NCBI RefSeq assembly: GCF_009725995.1
Contig: NZ_RCNS01000003.1
Location: 372,001 to 436,000, forward strand
Origin: Zobellia laminariae
GTDB taxonomy: Bacteria > Bacteroidota > Bacteroidia > Flavobacteriales > Flavobacteriaceae
Direction of reading: 5' to 3'
DNA length: 64,000 bases
Shown: in pieces, positions 27,870 to 36,785 of the stretch
Layout of the letters: every line of letters starts with the position of its first letter
Position numbering within the stretch: the first letter of the stretch is position 1
The notes under the pieces: generated by a model
Database searches by the model: none
Seen by the model: the letters and a program-made list of their open reading frames with translations, nothing else
What the model was told of the DNA's origin: nothing
Program-made: the position numbers and the translations under genes

Positions 27870-29663
27870 ATGAAAAATGTATTTTCCCTATTATTTGTGA
27901 TCTTCAGCACGTTTTACGGCCTATCGCAAGACGTACTTGTTGAGGCAGAAAGTTTTGATAACCCTGGAGGTTGGTTGGTAGACCCACAGTTTGTAGAGCA
28001 AATGGGCTCGCCATACCTAAATGCGCATGGCATGGGCAAGCCGGTAGAAAATGCTTCAACAGAGGTAAACTTTAAAAAATCGGGTACATATCATATCTGG
28101 GTACGCACCATGAATTGGGTTCCTGGTGAATGGGAAGCTCCGGGAAGATTCCAATTAAAAGTAGGCGAAACGGTATTAGATACCGTTTTAGGAACCCGCT
28201 CTGGTTGGGGATGGCAATATGCCGGTGAGGCCAAAATCAACAAAAAGCAATCTACGCATATTGAACTACAAGATCTTACAGGTTTTAACGGGCGTTGTGA
28301 TGCCATCTATTTTTCAACTAAAAAAGATACACCTCCCTCATCCACTAAAAAGTTAGCAGCTTGGCGTCAAGAAATTACGGCCCAACCTAATGCTCCCGAA
28401 GAAGTAAAAACGTATGATTTGGTAGTTGTAGGTGGCGGTCTAGCGGGTTGTGCAGCAGCTATTGCTGGGGCAGAACAGGGACTTAAAGTCGCCTTAATTC
28501 ATGACCGTCCCGTTTTAGGAGGGAATGCAAGCGAAGAAATTCGTGTTCACACCTTAGGCATCTACGGTAATTTTGAGAGGATATTAAAGAAAATAGATAC
28601 AGAACACTATCCAAACGGTTCAGCAGATGCCAAACTAGACCAAGAAAAAAGAGATAAAAATGTTAAGAGTTATGACAATATTGATTTATTTCTAAACTGG
28701 CGTGCTTACGATGCCGTTTCCGAAGAAAATAGTGTAAAATATGTAGATGCCAGACAAACTTTCACAGGTGAAAGAAAGCGGTTTACCGCTCCTTATTTTG
28801 TAGATTCTACAGGAGATGGCTGGATAGGTTTCTGGGCTGGTGCCGAATTCTCATACGGTAGAGAAAGTGTTGACACCTATGGTGAACATTGGGAAGAACA
28901 TGGTGAATTATGGAGTCCAAAAGAGGCAGATAATGCTGTTATGGGTTCTTCTGTACTTTGGGGATCCAAAGACACGGATAGCCCTCAGAATTTTCCTGAA
29001 GTACCATGGGCCATGCCAGTATCTAAAGATTATGCCGAAGTTAATGGCGAATGGCAGTGGGAGTTTAGCCGAAACGATTTGAGTCAGATTGATGATGCCG
29101 AAGAAATACGCGACCACATGCTTCGTGCCATTTATGGCTCATTTTCCAACGCTAAAAAAGACGAGGTCAACAAAAACCGAAAACTGGAATGGGTTTCTTA
29201 TTTAGTAGGTAAACGTGAATCTAGACGATTAGTGGGCGACCATATTTTTACCTTCAACGACGCTAAGGAAGGAACAAAATTTCCTGATGGTGTCGTGATC
29301 GAAACAAGAGCGGTAGATGTACATTACCAAACCGTTCTAGAAGATGAAAACAATCCAGATTTTATTTCGGAAGCGTTATTCTATAGAGGTCCTCAATACT
29401 ATATTCCATACAGAAGTTTGTACTCTAAGAATATTAAAAACTTGTTTATGGCCGGTCGTAATTTCAGCTGCTCGCATGCTGGTCTTGGAGGCCCTAGAGT
29501 TATGCTTACTACGGGTCAAATGGGTGCTGCAGTGGGTTATGCCGCTTCACTTTGTAAAAAATATGAAGTTATGCCGCGTGAGATTTACACTGGATATCTA
29601 GATGAATATTTAAATTTGATAGAAGATCAGAAATACGAAAAAATTCCTACTTCTAAAAAATGA
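27870..29663 (+). CDS. Secreted FAD-dependent oxidoreductase with N-terminal carbohydrate-binding-like domain
   Basis: Protein of 597 aa with signal peptide (about 1-19, ending GLSQ). Residues 20-150 form a beta-sandwich resembling golvesin/CBM-type galactose-binding domains (VLVEAESFDNPGGW...). The catalytic part starts with a dinucleotide-binding motif GGGLAG (188-193) and contains DRPVLGGNASEE, FVDSTGDGWIGFWAG and a C-terminal LFMAGRNFSCSH segment, typical of the FAD_oxidored family. A related protein without signal peptide lies at 40423. The stop overlaps the next ATG by 4 bases, so translation is coupled. Inferred: oxidises a galactan-derived sugar outside the cytoplasm. The electron acceptor may be the next gene product. 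Confidence 0.85.
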   Translation: MKNVFSLLFVIFSTFYGLSQDVLVEAESFDNPGGWLVDPQFVEQMGSPYLNAHGMGKPVENASTEVNFKKSGTYHIWVRTMNWVPGEWEAPGRFQLKVGETVLDTVLGTRSGWGWQYAGEAKINKKQSTHIELQDLTGFNGRCDAIYFSTKKDTPPSSTKKLAAWRQEITAQPNAPEEVKTYDLVVVGGGLAGCAAAIAGAEQGLKVALIHDRPVLGGNASEEIRVHTLGIYGNFERILKKIDTEHYPNGSADAKLDQEKRDKNVKSYDNIDLFLNWRAYDAVSEENSVKYVDARQTFTGERKRFTAPYFVDSTGDGWIGFWAGAEFSYGRESVDTYGEHWEEHGELWSPKEADNAVMGSSVLWGSKDTDSPQNFPEVPWAMPVSKDYAEVNGEWQWEFSRNDLSQIDDAEEIRDHMLRAIYGSFSNAKKDEVNKNRKLEWVSYLVGKRESRRLVGDHIFTFNDAKEGTKFPDGVVIETRAVDVHYQTVLEDENNPDFISEALFYRGPQYYIPYRSLYSKNIKNLFMAGRNFSCSHAGLGGPRVMLTTGQMGAAVGYAASLCKKYEVMPREIYTGYLDEYLNLIEDQKYEKIPTSKK

Positions 29664-30778
29664 TACGAATTGCGTTAGGCTTCCTTTTATTTGTAACCCA
29701 CTTTTGTGATGCTCAATTTGGGTCTCCTGTCGCATTTTCTGATAGTCAAGAAAAAACTGTTTTAGAGGCTAGTCCAGAGTTTTTTATATTGGACTGGAAA
29801 CCAAATACAGCGCTTCACATTTCAGAAACTCCATTGGAAATCATTACGGATTCTGTGGGTGCTCAAAAAGTAAACTTATTTCGCGATAATAAAGAGGCGC
29901 CCATCTTATATTCCTCCAACATTATAACTCCTGTCTGTGCAGATGGGGATTGCAAATTTATGCACATTACCCTGTATTGGACCCTTTTGGGTGATTATGC
30001 GGGTTTTGACCGTTCAGTTCAAGAACCATTAACCAAACATGATCATGATGAGTTTTTGTTCTCGGATTATTGGAAGCTTCATGATTTGCTGAAAGATGAT
30101 AATTCTATATTAAAGAGAAGAGCCATAGATGAGTTGGTCACCAAGCCCAAGCCTTCTAAAATTGAAGGTGTAGATGCCTTATCCGGCGCCACGGTAAAAG
30201 AGGTAAAAGAATCCGTTGTTTCGGGAGCGCTCTATTCCTGTTATGTAGCTTGGCATTTGGTTCATGGTAAAATTAAGGAGCAAATTAAAGCCCATACCGT
30301 TCAGCAACAAGACGAAGCTATGTTGGTACAAATGCTGAACAGCGACCATACCAATTATCAGATGTATGCCTTAGAAAATCTTGATGAAAATCAGTATAAA
30401 GTCAATTTTTCTAGAATATCGGAACTCTTCAAATCAAGTATTCCTTTAGTTCGTTCTTACATTATTAAAAACTTATCGGATTCTTTTTCGCAATCGCCCT
30501 CTACTATGCAACCTTTTTGGGACGCACTTCCCTATATTGATATCAATACCCGAAGTTTGTTACTGCAGCATATAGATTTTGCTTCTGATGCTACCGTGAC
30601 GCATATCTCTACGCAGCTGAGTGTACTTACTAAAAATCAGTTGCTTAAATACTTAGAACACCTAGGAAGTAAAAAAGTAATTTCCACGGAAGTATTAAAA
30701 AATCTTGAGCGTTTTTCCGCATCCAACAAAGAGAAGAATGCATACCTTGTTACTGAATTCCTAGAAGATAATAGCTAA
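29660..30778 (+). CDS. FMN-binding-like protein with covalent flavinylation motif
   Basis: Exported protein of 372 aa with signal peptide (about 1-18, ending FCDAQ). The region around D172-T178 reads VDALSGATVKEV, which closely matches the D-x-x-(S/T)-G-A-T signature at which ApbE attaches FMN to Thr in NqrC/RnfG-type proteins. A C93/C98 pair (PVCADGDCKF) lies upstream. The C-terminal half (about 215-365) looks like alpha-helical HEAT-type repeats. It overlaps the FAD oxidoreductase gene by 4 bases. Inferred: an extracytoplasmic electron carrier or scaffold for that oxidoreductase. The flavinylation is predicted, not shown. Confidence 0.72.
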   Translation: MIRIALGFLLFVTHFCDAQFGSPVAFSDSQEKTVLEASPEFFILDWKPNTALHISETPLEIITDSVGAQKVNLFRDNKEAPILYSSNIITPVCADGDCKFMHITLYWTLLGDYAGFDRSVQEPLTKHDHDEFLFSDYWKLHDLLKDDNSILKRRAIDELVTKPKPSKIEGVDALSGATVKEVKESVVSGALYSCYVAWHLVHGKIKEQIKAHTVQQQDEAMLVQMLNSDHTNYQMYALENLDENQYKVNFSRISELFKSSIPLVRSYIIKNLSDSFSQSPSTMQPFWDALPYIDINTRSLLLQHIDFASDATVTHISTQLSVLTKNQLLKYLEHLGSKKVISTEVLKNLERFSASNKEKNAYLVTEFLEDNS

Positions 30779-30803
30779 ATTGATATTTTAAAATCTACAT
30801 TTT

Positions 30804-32246
30804 ATGGTTTCGTTTATTATTTCTGTTCTTGTATTGATACTGGGTTATTACACCTATGGGAAACTGGTAGAAAACATTTTTGGTGTAGATACAGAAAGGG
30901 AAACCCCTGCCATACGATTACGTGATGACATAGATTTTATGCCCCTACCCGCTTGGCGCATATTTCTTATTCAATTTTTAAATATAGCCGGTCTAGGCCC
31001 CATTTTTGGAGCAATTGCAGGTGCCATGTTTGGACCTGCCGCTTTTTTATGGATTGTGTTGGGCAGTATTTTTGCAGGAGCTGTTCACGATTATTTTTCA
31101 GGCATGTTATCCGTACGCCACAACGGGTTAAGTATTAGCGAAATTGTGGGTATCTATTTGGGACCACGAATGAAACATGTTATGCGCTACTTCACTGTTA
31201 TACTTTTGATTTTTGTGGGTACCGTATTCCTTATGGGTCCTGCAAAAATTATAGATGGAATGACCGGTAATATGTGGAACCTTTGGATTTGGGTGGGGAT
31301 AATTTTGGCTTATTATATCCTATCTACCCTCTTACCCATTGACAAAATGATTGGTAAAATCTATCCCGTATTCGGGGTAGCCATGCTCCTTATGGCCTTA
31401 GGATTACTAATTGCCCTATTTTTTGGCGATTACACTATTCCTGAGTTGGTTCCTTCCAATCTAGTAAACATGACGTCCGACCCAGAAGCCACACCCCTCT
31501 TTCCCATACTTTTTGTTACAATTGCTTGTGGAGCCATATCTGGTTTTCATGCTACGCAATCGCCGCTCATGGCACGTTGCATGCAAAACGAAAGACTAGG
31601 TAGAAAAATTTTCTTTGGAACGATGATTACCGAAGGTGTCGTAGCTCTAATATGGGCCGCTGCAGCCATGACCTTTTTTGGTAATGTGGGAGGTCTTAAC
31701 GATGCCATGTTGGCCAATGGGAATAACGCAGCATGGGCAGCCAATGAAATATCGTTGAACATGTTGGGTAAAGTTGGTGGTGTTCTTGCCTTATTGGGTA
31801 TTGTGGCTGCTCCTATCACCTCTGGTGATACCGCCTTCCGTTCTGCAAGACTTATATTATCGGATATTTTTAAGACCGACCAAAAGAAAATAAAGAATCG
31901 CCTTTATATAAGTATTCCTCTATTTATAGTTGCTTTTGCACTTACCCAGATGGATTTTGGAATGATATGGCGCTATTTTGCATGGAGTAATCAAACCTTG
32001 GCTACCGTAGTGCTGTGGACGATTACCGCATATTTAATTTATGAGAATAAATTGTATTGGGTTACTCTAATTCCTGCCATTTTCATGACTATGGTATGCT
32101 CCACATACATTCTCATAGCACCTGAAGGATTTGAATTGGAAAATAACGTGGCCTATATAGGGGGAGCCATTCTCACTATATTGATTTCGTTGCTATTTTG
32201 GTATTATGCCGTACAGCGAAAGAAGGTTTTTGTACAGGTAATGTAA
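30804..32246 (+). CDS. CstA-family carbon starvation transporter
   Basis: Inner-membrane protein of 480 aa with about 12 hydrophobic segments. The N-terminal LGYYTYGKLVENIFGVD and the segments FLNIAGLGPIFGAIAGAMFGP and GAVHDYFSGMLSVRHNG are characteristic of CstA proteins. It is shorter than E. coli CstA (about 700 aa), as is common for Bacteroidota forms. Known: relatives import pyruvate or peptides. It starts 25 bases after the flavin protein, so the three genes likely form one transcript, and it may import an oxidised product such as a small carboxylate. It converges on the regulator gene, with only 8 bases between the two stops. Confidence 0.88.
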   Translation: MVSFIISVLVLILGYYTYGKLVENIFGVDTERETPAIRLRDDIDFMPLPAWRIFLIQFLNIAGLGPIFGAIAGAMFGPAAFLWIVLGSIFAGAVHDYFSGMLSVRHNGLSISEIVGIYLGPRMKHVMRYFTVILLIFVGTVFLMGPAKIIDGMTGNMWNLWIWVGIILAYYILSTLLPIDKMIGKIYPVFGVAMLLMALGLLIALFFGDYTIPELVPSNLVNMTSDPEATPLFPILFVTIACGAISGFHATQSPLMARCMQNERLGRKIFFGTMITEGVVALIWAAAAMTFFGNVGGLNDAMLANGNNAAWAANEISLNMLGKVGGVLALLGIVAAPITSGDTAFRSARLILSDIFKTDQKKIKNRLYISIPLFIVAFALTQMDFGMIWRYFAWSNQTLATVVLWTITAYLIYENKLYWVTLIPAIFMTMVCSTYILIAPEGFELENNVAYIGGAILTILISLLFWYYAVQRKKVFVQVM

Positions 32247-32254
32247 TTAATATT

Positions 32255-33271
32255 TTAGAGCGAATTTCTTAGAATCAATTTGGTTTCATTGCTTTTATGT
32301 TCTCGTCTGCCTTCCAAAATCATTTTGGCAGCTTCCTCGCCCATTTTCTTAAAATCGGTACTAATTACTGATATACCACCGGCTAAAATCTCTTTAGTAC
32401 TGGTATCGTTATAACTAATTAGCCCAATCTCTTTACCCAGCTCCCATTCAGATTTACGAGCCAATTTTATAATCTCTACCATATCTCTATCATAGGCATC
32501 AATGGTTATGTAAAGCGTTCCTTTTTCAAAGTAGTCCGGAGAAAAGTTATAAAACACCTCGCTCTTAAAGTTGTATTCCGCGCTAAATCGTTCAAAACCT
32601 TTTTGTACAAAATCGCCGTGTGGTGCATTTTTACGATTGAAAAGTACAAGCCTATCGTACTTGTTAACCAAATCAATATTTACCTTTAGTAGGTTAAGAA
32701 TGTCATTCTCAAAATCTTGAAAAACCATACCACAACCATCATTGACATTAGGCTCATATTTATCCAGAATAATCAATTTTTCCGGTGGTATTTTATTGAG
32801 CACTTTCTGAACCGATTTTGAATCCTCTATGTATGTGGTAACTACAAAGTGTGTGTAATTTTTGAGATTATCTAAAATCAGAGACGCAAAAAGTTCAATG
32901 TTTTGGTGATGAAAATATAAGCGGACCTTCACATTTTCACCCAAGCTTGAAATAAGTGAATTATATAAATCTTCCTTAAAGGGAGTAAACTTATCCAGCA
33001 AGAAAAACACCTTAAACTCCGTTTCTACGGAAAGGTCGTTCACAAAATAACCAATCTTGTCCACTGCCCTAACAATTCCCTTTTCGCTTAGGTAGTTTAA
33101 TGCTTTAAAAACTGTTTCACGACTAAAGTTAAAATGAGCAGAGAGCTTGTTTACTGATGGTAACCTTTCATCAAGAACTAATTGCTTTTGTTCAATTTGG
33201 GAAGTAATACTATCTGCAAGCAGAAGATATTTAGGCTTCTTTGAGTTCTTTTCGATACTAAGTTTTACCAT
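32255..33271 (-). CDS. GntR-type transcriptional regulator with LacI-like sugar-binding domain
   Basis: Cytoplasmic regulator of 338 aa. Residues about 10-75 are a GntR winged helix (LADSITSQIEQKQLVLDERLPS, FNFSRETVFKALNYLSEKGIV). The rest is a periplasmic-binding-protein-like effector domain, ending in a LacI-type segment (IGLISYNDTSTKEI, ISVISTDFKKMGEEAAKMIL). It is the only transcription factor in the window and the only minus-strand gene inside the locus. It sits between two units that carry related tandem ACTAGA repeats, the natural candidates for its targets; a possible half-site lies in its own upstream region at 33371-33380. The inducer is probably a galactan-derived sugar. Confidence 0.92.
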   Translation of the reverse strand: MVKLSIEKNSKKPKYLLLADSITSQIEQKQLVLDERLPSVNKLSAHFNFSRETVFKALNYLSEKGIVRAVDKIGYFVNDLSVETEFKVFFLLDKFTPFKEDLYNSLISSLGENVKVRLYFHHQNIELFASLILDNLKNYTHFVVTTYIEDSKSVQKVLNKIPPEKLIILDKYEPNVNDGCGMVFQDFENDILNLLKVNIDLVNKYDRLVLFNRKNAPHGDFVQKGFERFSAEYNFKSEVFYNFSPDYFEKGTLYITIDAYDRDMVEIIKLARKSEWELGKEIGLISYNDTSTKEILAGGISVISTDFKKMGEEAAKMILEGRREHKSNETKLILRNSL

Positions 33272-33370
33272 TTATTCTTTCTTAACCATTTTGGGACGAA
33301 CGCAAAAATACTAAAACCAAAATTACCTGCTTTAAAGTTGCAATGAAGTAGCCGATTTATAAAAAATAAA

Positions 33371-33380
33371 TCTAGTCACT
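33371..33380 (-). promoter_or_regulatory. Possible regulator half-site upstream of the GntR gene
   Basis: On the minus strand this reads AGTGACTAGA, sharing GACTAGA with the SusC operator repeats. It lies about 100 bases upstream of the regulator start codon and in the same orientation as that gene. It could mediate autoregulation. A single match of this length in AT-rich DNA may be due to chance. Confidence 0.3.
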
Positions 33381-33534
33381 TAAAATTATAATTGATTTTA
33401 CAGATTCTAATTTAGGTAAAATCAGCTTAAAAGTATTGTGTTCAAATATTTTTGGAAAGAAAAATCCTATGAAATACCACGATAATTAAGGGAATACCAA
33501 TTGTTACCCCCTCAAATTCAACATTTAGCAAAAA

Positions 33535-33569
33535 ATATTTGGCAAATATGTAATAATGTTATTTATTTG
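33535..33569 (+). promoter_or_regulatory. Putative SusC promoter with 15-bp palindrome
   Basis: ATATTTGGCAAATAT at 33535-33549 is a perfect palindrome about a central base. It contains TTTG at 33538-33541 in a position suited to a -33 element. The AT-rich segment 33560-33569 (ending ATTTG) is a loose match to a -7 element. The tandem operator follows 6 bases later. The promoter call is tentative because the -7 spacing is not canonical. Confidence 0.4.
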
Positions 33570-33574
33570 TTAAA

Positions 33575-33594
33575 CAGACTAGACCAGACTAGAC
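33575..33594 (+). promoter_or_regulatory. Tandem 10-bp operator-like repeat upstream of SusC
   Basis: CAGACTAGAC is repeated exactly at 33575-33584 and 33585-33594. Its core ACTAGAC, 10-bp period and location just after a possible -7 element match the repeat at 27835-27854. It lies 65 bases before the SusC ATG. A repressor bound here would block transcription start. The candidate binding protein is the adjacent GntR-type regulator. Confidence 0.62.
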
Positions 33595-33659
33595 TTATAA
33601 TTTGGAACAGTCAAACGTTAAATAACTCACTATTCACCTCTCAACTTAAACCAGAGCTT

Positions 33660-36600
33660 ATGAAAAAAGCAGTCTTATTTTTTCTTTTATCGATATTCGC
33701 GCTTTGCGAAATATCGGCACAAATTACGGTATCAGGTACCGTAAGCGACGAACAAGGTATCCCCATACCAGCTGCCAACATTGTTGAAAAAGGAACAACC
33801 AATGGAGTTGTAGCAGATTTTGACGGAAATTTTAGTATTGAAATTCCAGAAGGAACTACCTTAATCTTCAGTTCTATTGGTTACGGAACTGTTGAAAAGG
33901 CCGTAAACGGTCAAACTACATTAAATGTTACCATGGCTGAAGAAGCATCGCAACTAGATGAAGTAGTCGTGGTTGGGTACGGAACCCAAAAAGCAGTTAA
34001 TTTAACCGGATCTGTAGAAACCGTTAAAGCAGAAGAAATAGCAAAACAACCCGTTGCACAAGCTTCACAAGCTTTAGCAGGCCTTGTACCCGGTCTAACC
34101 GCAACGCAATCCAGTGGCCAGCCCGGATCAGATGGTGCGGCCATTCGTATCCGTGGGGTAGGTACTTTAGGTAGCGGAGCCAAAAACAACCCACTTATTT
34201 TAGTTGATGGTATCCCTGATGACATTAATGGTTTAGACCCTAGTGATATTGAATCTATTTCCGTACTTAAAGATGCTTCGGCTTCGGCTATATATGGCTC
34301 TCGTGCGGCAAACGGTGTAATTCTTATTACTACAAAGAGAGGTAAGGAAGGAAAAATATCAACCTCTTATAATACTTACGTTGGGGTACAGAGCATTGCT
34401 CAAAACCTAAAATTCGCAGATGCTTTAGGGTATATGGAAGCATTTAACTCTGCTGAGCCTGGTGCATTTTCTGACGACGTCCTTAACCAATACCGCTCGG
34501 GTAACGGAGTAGGTTCAGAGGCCTTACCAGATACGGATTGGGTTGGTCTTCTATTCAATTCAGCTGCTATACAGCAATATCATAGTCTTTCTGTACGTGG
34601 TGGTTCTGAAAAATTGAAAGTTGCCAGTTCTATATCGTTCACCGATCAGGATGGTAACATTCCTAACTTTAAATTCCAAAGATATAATGGTAGGTTTAAC
34701 CTAGATTATGCTTTAAGCAAAAAATTAGACTTAGCTTTTGACCTCAACTTTAGAAGAGAAATTAAAAGTCAGCCCGCGCGTTTAAATGATCTTACCCGTT
34801 CGGCATACCGCCTACAGCCACTCTTTGTAGCTTTTAATGATGATGGCACCTATGGTTCCGGTTTTGGTGGTAGTAATCCCGTTGCACTAGCTAATTCTAC
34901 TGCAAAAGATGAAACCGTTTCAAATTACTTTAGAGCTTTGGCCAAAGTAACTTACAGACCATTCAACAATTTCTCAATTGCTGCAACGTATGCACCACAA
35001 TTTTTTGACAGGGACCAAGATGATTTTAGAGCACGGTACACCTATTACGAAGGTTCTGGCGGTGTTGCTCAAAGCACTGTAGGTGGCGGTATTTCAGAAA
35101 GTTCGCTTTTTAAGGAAACTTTTACCACGTTTCAAGACAACTTTAATGCAGTAGCTAACTGGGGAAAAGAATTTGGTGACCACAATGTTTCGGTTTTAGG
35201 AGGCTATGAATTTCTTAAATTCAATTCGGAAATATGGTCCGCTAGTAGAAGAGGATTTGTTCTAGACGAATTTAGAGGTCTCGATAACGGTTTACCAGAT
35301 ACACAGCTAAACTCTGGTAATTCAACCTTAAACGGGTTAGAGTCTTTATTCGGAAGAATAAACTACACGTACAAGAACAAATATCTTTTTGAAGCAAATG
35401 TTAGAAGAGATGCTTCTTCACGTTTTGCCGAAGGCTATCGTTCTGCAACTTTCCCATCCTTTTCAGTGGGTTGGGTAGTATCCGAAGAGAAGTTCCTTCA
35501 GGACAATGAAACCATCAACTTTCTAAAATTCAGAGCCTCTTGGGGACAATTAGGAAACCAGTTTATTTTTGCTGCTAACAGAACCGATAACAACGGAGAT
35601 GTAATTCAAGGTTCAGATGGTTCTGCTGTGGCTCAAGAGGTAAACTTCCCTTATACTTCACTTTTCGGTCTTGGTAATGCCAATGCAGTTATTGGCGGTA
35701 CTCCAGTAGTTGGTGGTGCCCAATCAGTTTTAGCCAATTCTCAATTACAATGGGAAACCGGCGAAACCCAGAATGTTGCCATGGACGCTAAATTTTTTAA
35801 CAGTAAGCTATCTTTCACTGGAGAATATTACGTGCGTAAAACAAAAGATATTCTTTTAGGGGTTACCATACCCACATCCGTAGGTTTGGAAGCTCCAGTT
35901 CAGAATGCTGGTGAAGTTTGGAACACAGGATACGATATTAGTATTGGTTGGAACGATATGATCGGTGAAGATTTCCGTTACGGAATCAACCTTAACTACT
36001 CTGGTTTTGACAACGAAATCAAAGACTTGGGCGGTCTAGATCAATTACCTCCAGGTAACACAATTAACCGTGTTGGCGAAGAAATTGGTTCTATCTATGG
36101 TCTAAAAGTAGATGGACTTTATCAAGAAAGCGATTTTGATGTAGACGGTAATCTTAATAGTTCATTACCATCGCCAGGATTTGGAGCGATTCAAGCAGGT
36201 GATTTAAAATATGCTGATATCTCTGGTCCTGATGGAGTTCCGGACGGAGCAATAACAAATGACGACCGTACTATTATTGGTAGTGACATTACTACTCAAA
36301 ATTGGGGACTAGAGCTTTTCTCTGCCTATAAAGGTTTTGACCTTTCAGTATCATTACTTGGAGCTGGAGGACGTGATGTGGTATTGCAAGGTGATGCTGG
36401 TTGGGCCTTTTTTAACGCTGGTAAAATTCAGGAATGGCAAACGGATTACTGGACTCCTACTAATACAGGTGCAGCATATCCGCGTTTAACTCCAGGAAGT
36501 TCACACTCTAACTGGCGTGTGAATGAAACTTGGATGCATGATGCCTCTTATGTAAGACTAAGAAATATAACTCTTGGCTATAAGATACCTAGAGATTTAT

Positions 36601-36767
36601 TGGATAAATTCAGTATTTCAGCTGCTCGTATTTACCTGTCTGGGCAAAACTTAGCTACTTGGGATAACATGCCTGAAGGTATAGACCCGTTAACCCCACA
36701 GTTTTCCAGTGGTGCTTTTTACCCTGTTACCAAAGTTTTCACTATGGGCCTTAACGTAACATTCTAA
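33660..36767 (+). CDS. SusC-like TonB-dependent transporter
   Basis: Outer-membrane importer of oligosaccharides, 1035 aa. The ATG at 33660 was chosen over an upstream in-frame TTG because it gives a clean signal peptide (MKKAVLFFLLS ... ISAQ) and leaves the operator in the leader. The N-terminal CarboxypepD_reg-like domain (about 22-100; ITVSGTVSDEQGIPIPAANI) is followed by the plug (DEVVVVGYGTQKAVNLTGS) and a 22-strand beta-barrel that ends in the typical aromatic FTMGLNVTF. SusD follows 18 bases after the stop. Energy would come from TonB/ExbBD encoded elsewhere. Full length and apparently intact. Confidence 0.96.
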   Translation: MKKAVLFFLLSIFALCEISAQITVSGTVSDEQGIPIPAANIVEKGTTNGVVADFDGNFSIEIPEGTTLIFSSIGYGTVEKAVNGQTTLNVTMAEEASQLDEVVVVGYGTQKAVNLTGSVETVKAEEIAKQPVAQASQALAGLVPGLTATQSSGQPGSDGAAIRIRGVGTLGSGAKNNPLILVDGIPDDINGLDPSDIESISVLKDASASAIYGSRAANGVILITTKRGKEGKISTSYNTYVGVQSIAQNLKFADALGYMEAFNSAEPGAFSDDVLNQYRSGNGVGSEALPDTDWVGLLFNSAAIQQYHSLSVRGGSEKLKVASSISFTDQDGNIPNFKFQRYNGRFNLDYALSKKLDLAFDLNFRREIKSQPARLNDLTRSAYRLQPLFVAFNDDGTYGSGFGGSNPVALANSTAKDETVSNYFRALAKVTYRPFNNFSIAATYAPQFFDRDQDDFRARYTYYEGSGGVAQSTVGGGISESSLFKETFTTFQDNFNAVANWGKEFGDHNVSVLGGYEFLKFNSEIWSASRRGFVLDEFRGLDNGLPDTQLNSGNSTLNGLESLFGRINYTYKNKYLFEANVRRDASSRFAEGYRSATFPSFSVGWVVSEEKFLQDNETINFLKFRASWGQLGNQFIFAANRTDNNGDVIQGSDGSAVAQEVNFPYTSLFGLGNANAVIGGTPVVGGAQSVLANSQLQWETGETQNVAMDAKFFNSKLSFTGEYYVRKTKDILLGVTIPTSVGLEAPVQNAGEVWNTGYDISIGWNDMIGEDFRYGINLNYSGFDNEIKDLGGLDQLPPGNTINRVGEEIGSIYGLKVDGLYQESDFDVDGNLNSSLPSPGFGAIQAGDLKYADISGPDGVPDGAITNDDRTIIGSDITTQNWGLELFSAYKGFDLSVSLLGAGGRDVVLQGDAGWAFFNAGKIQEWQTDYWTPTNTGAAYPRLTPGSSHSNWRVNETWMHDASYVRLRNITLGYKIPRDLLDKFSISAARIYLSGQNLATWDNMPEGIDPLTPQFSSGAFYPVTKVFTMGLNVTF

Positions 36768-36785
36768 TCGTATAATTTCTTTACA

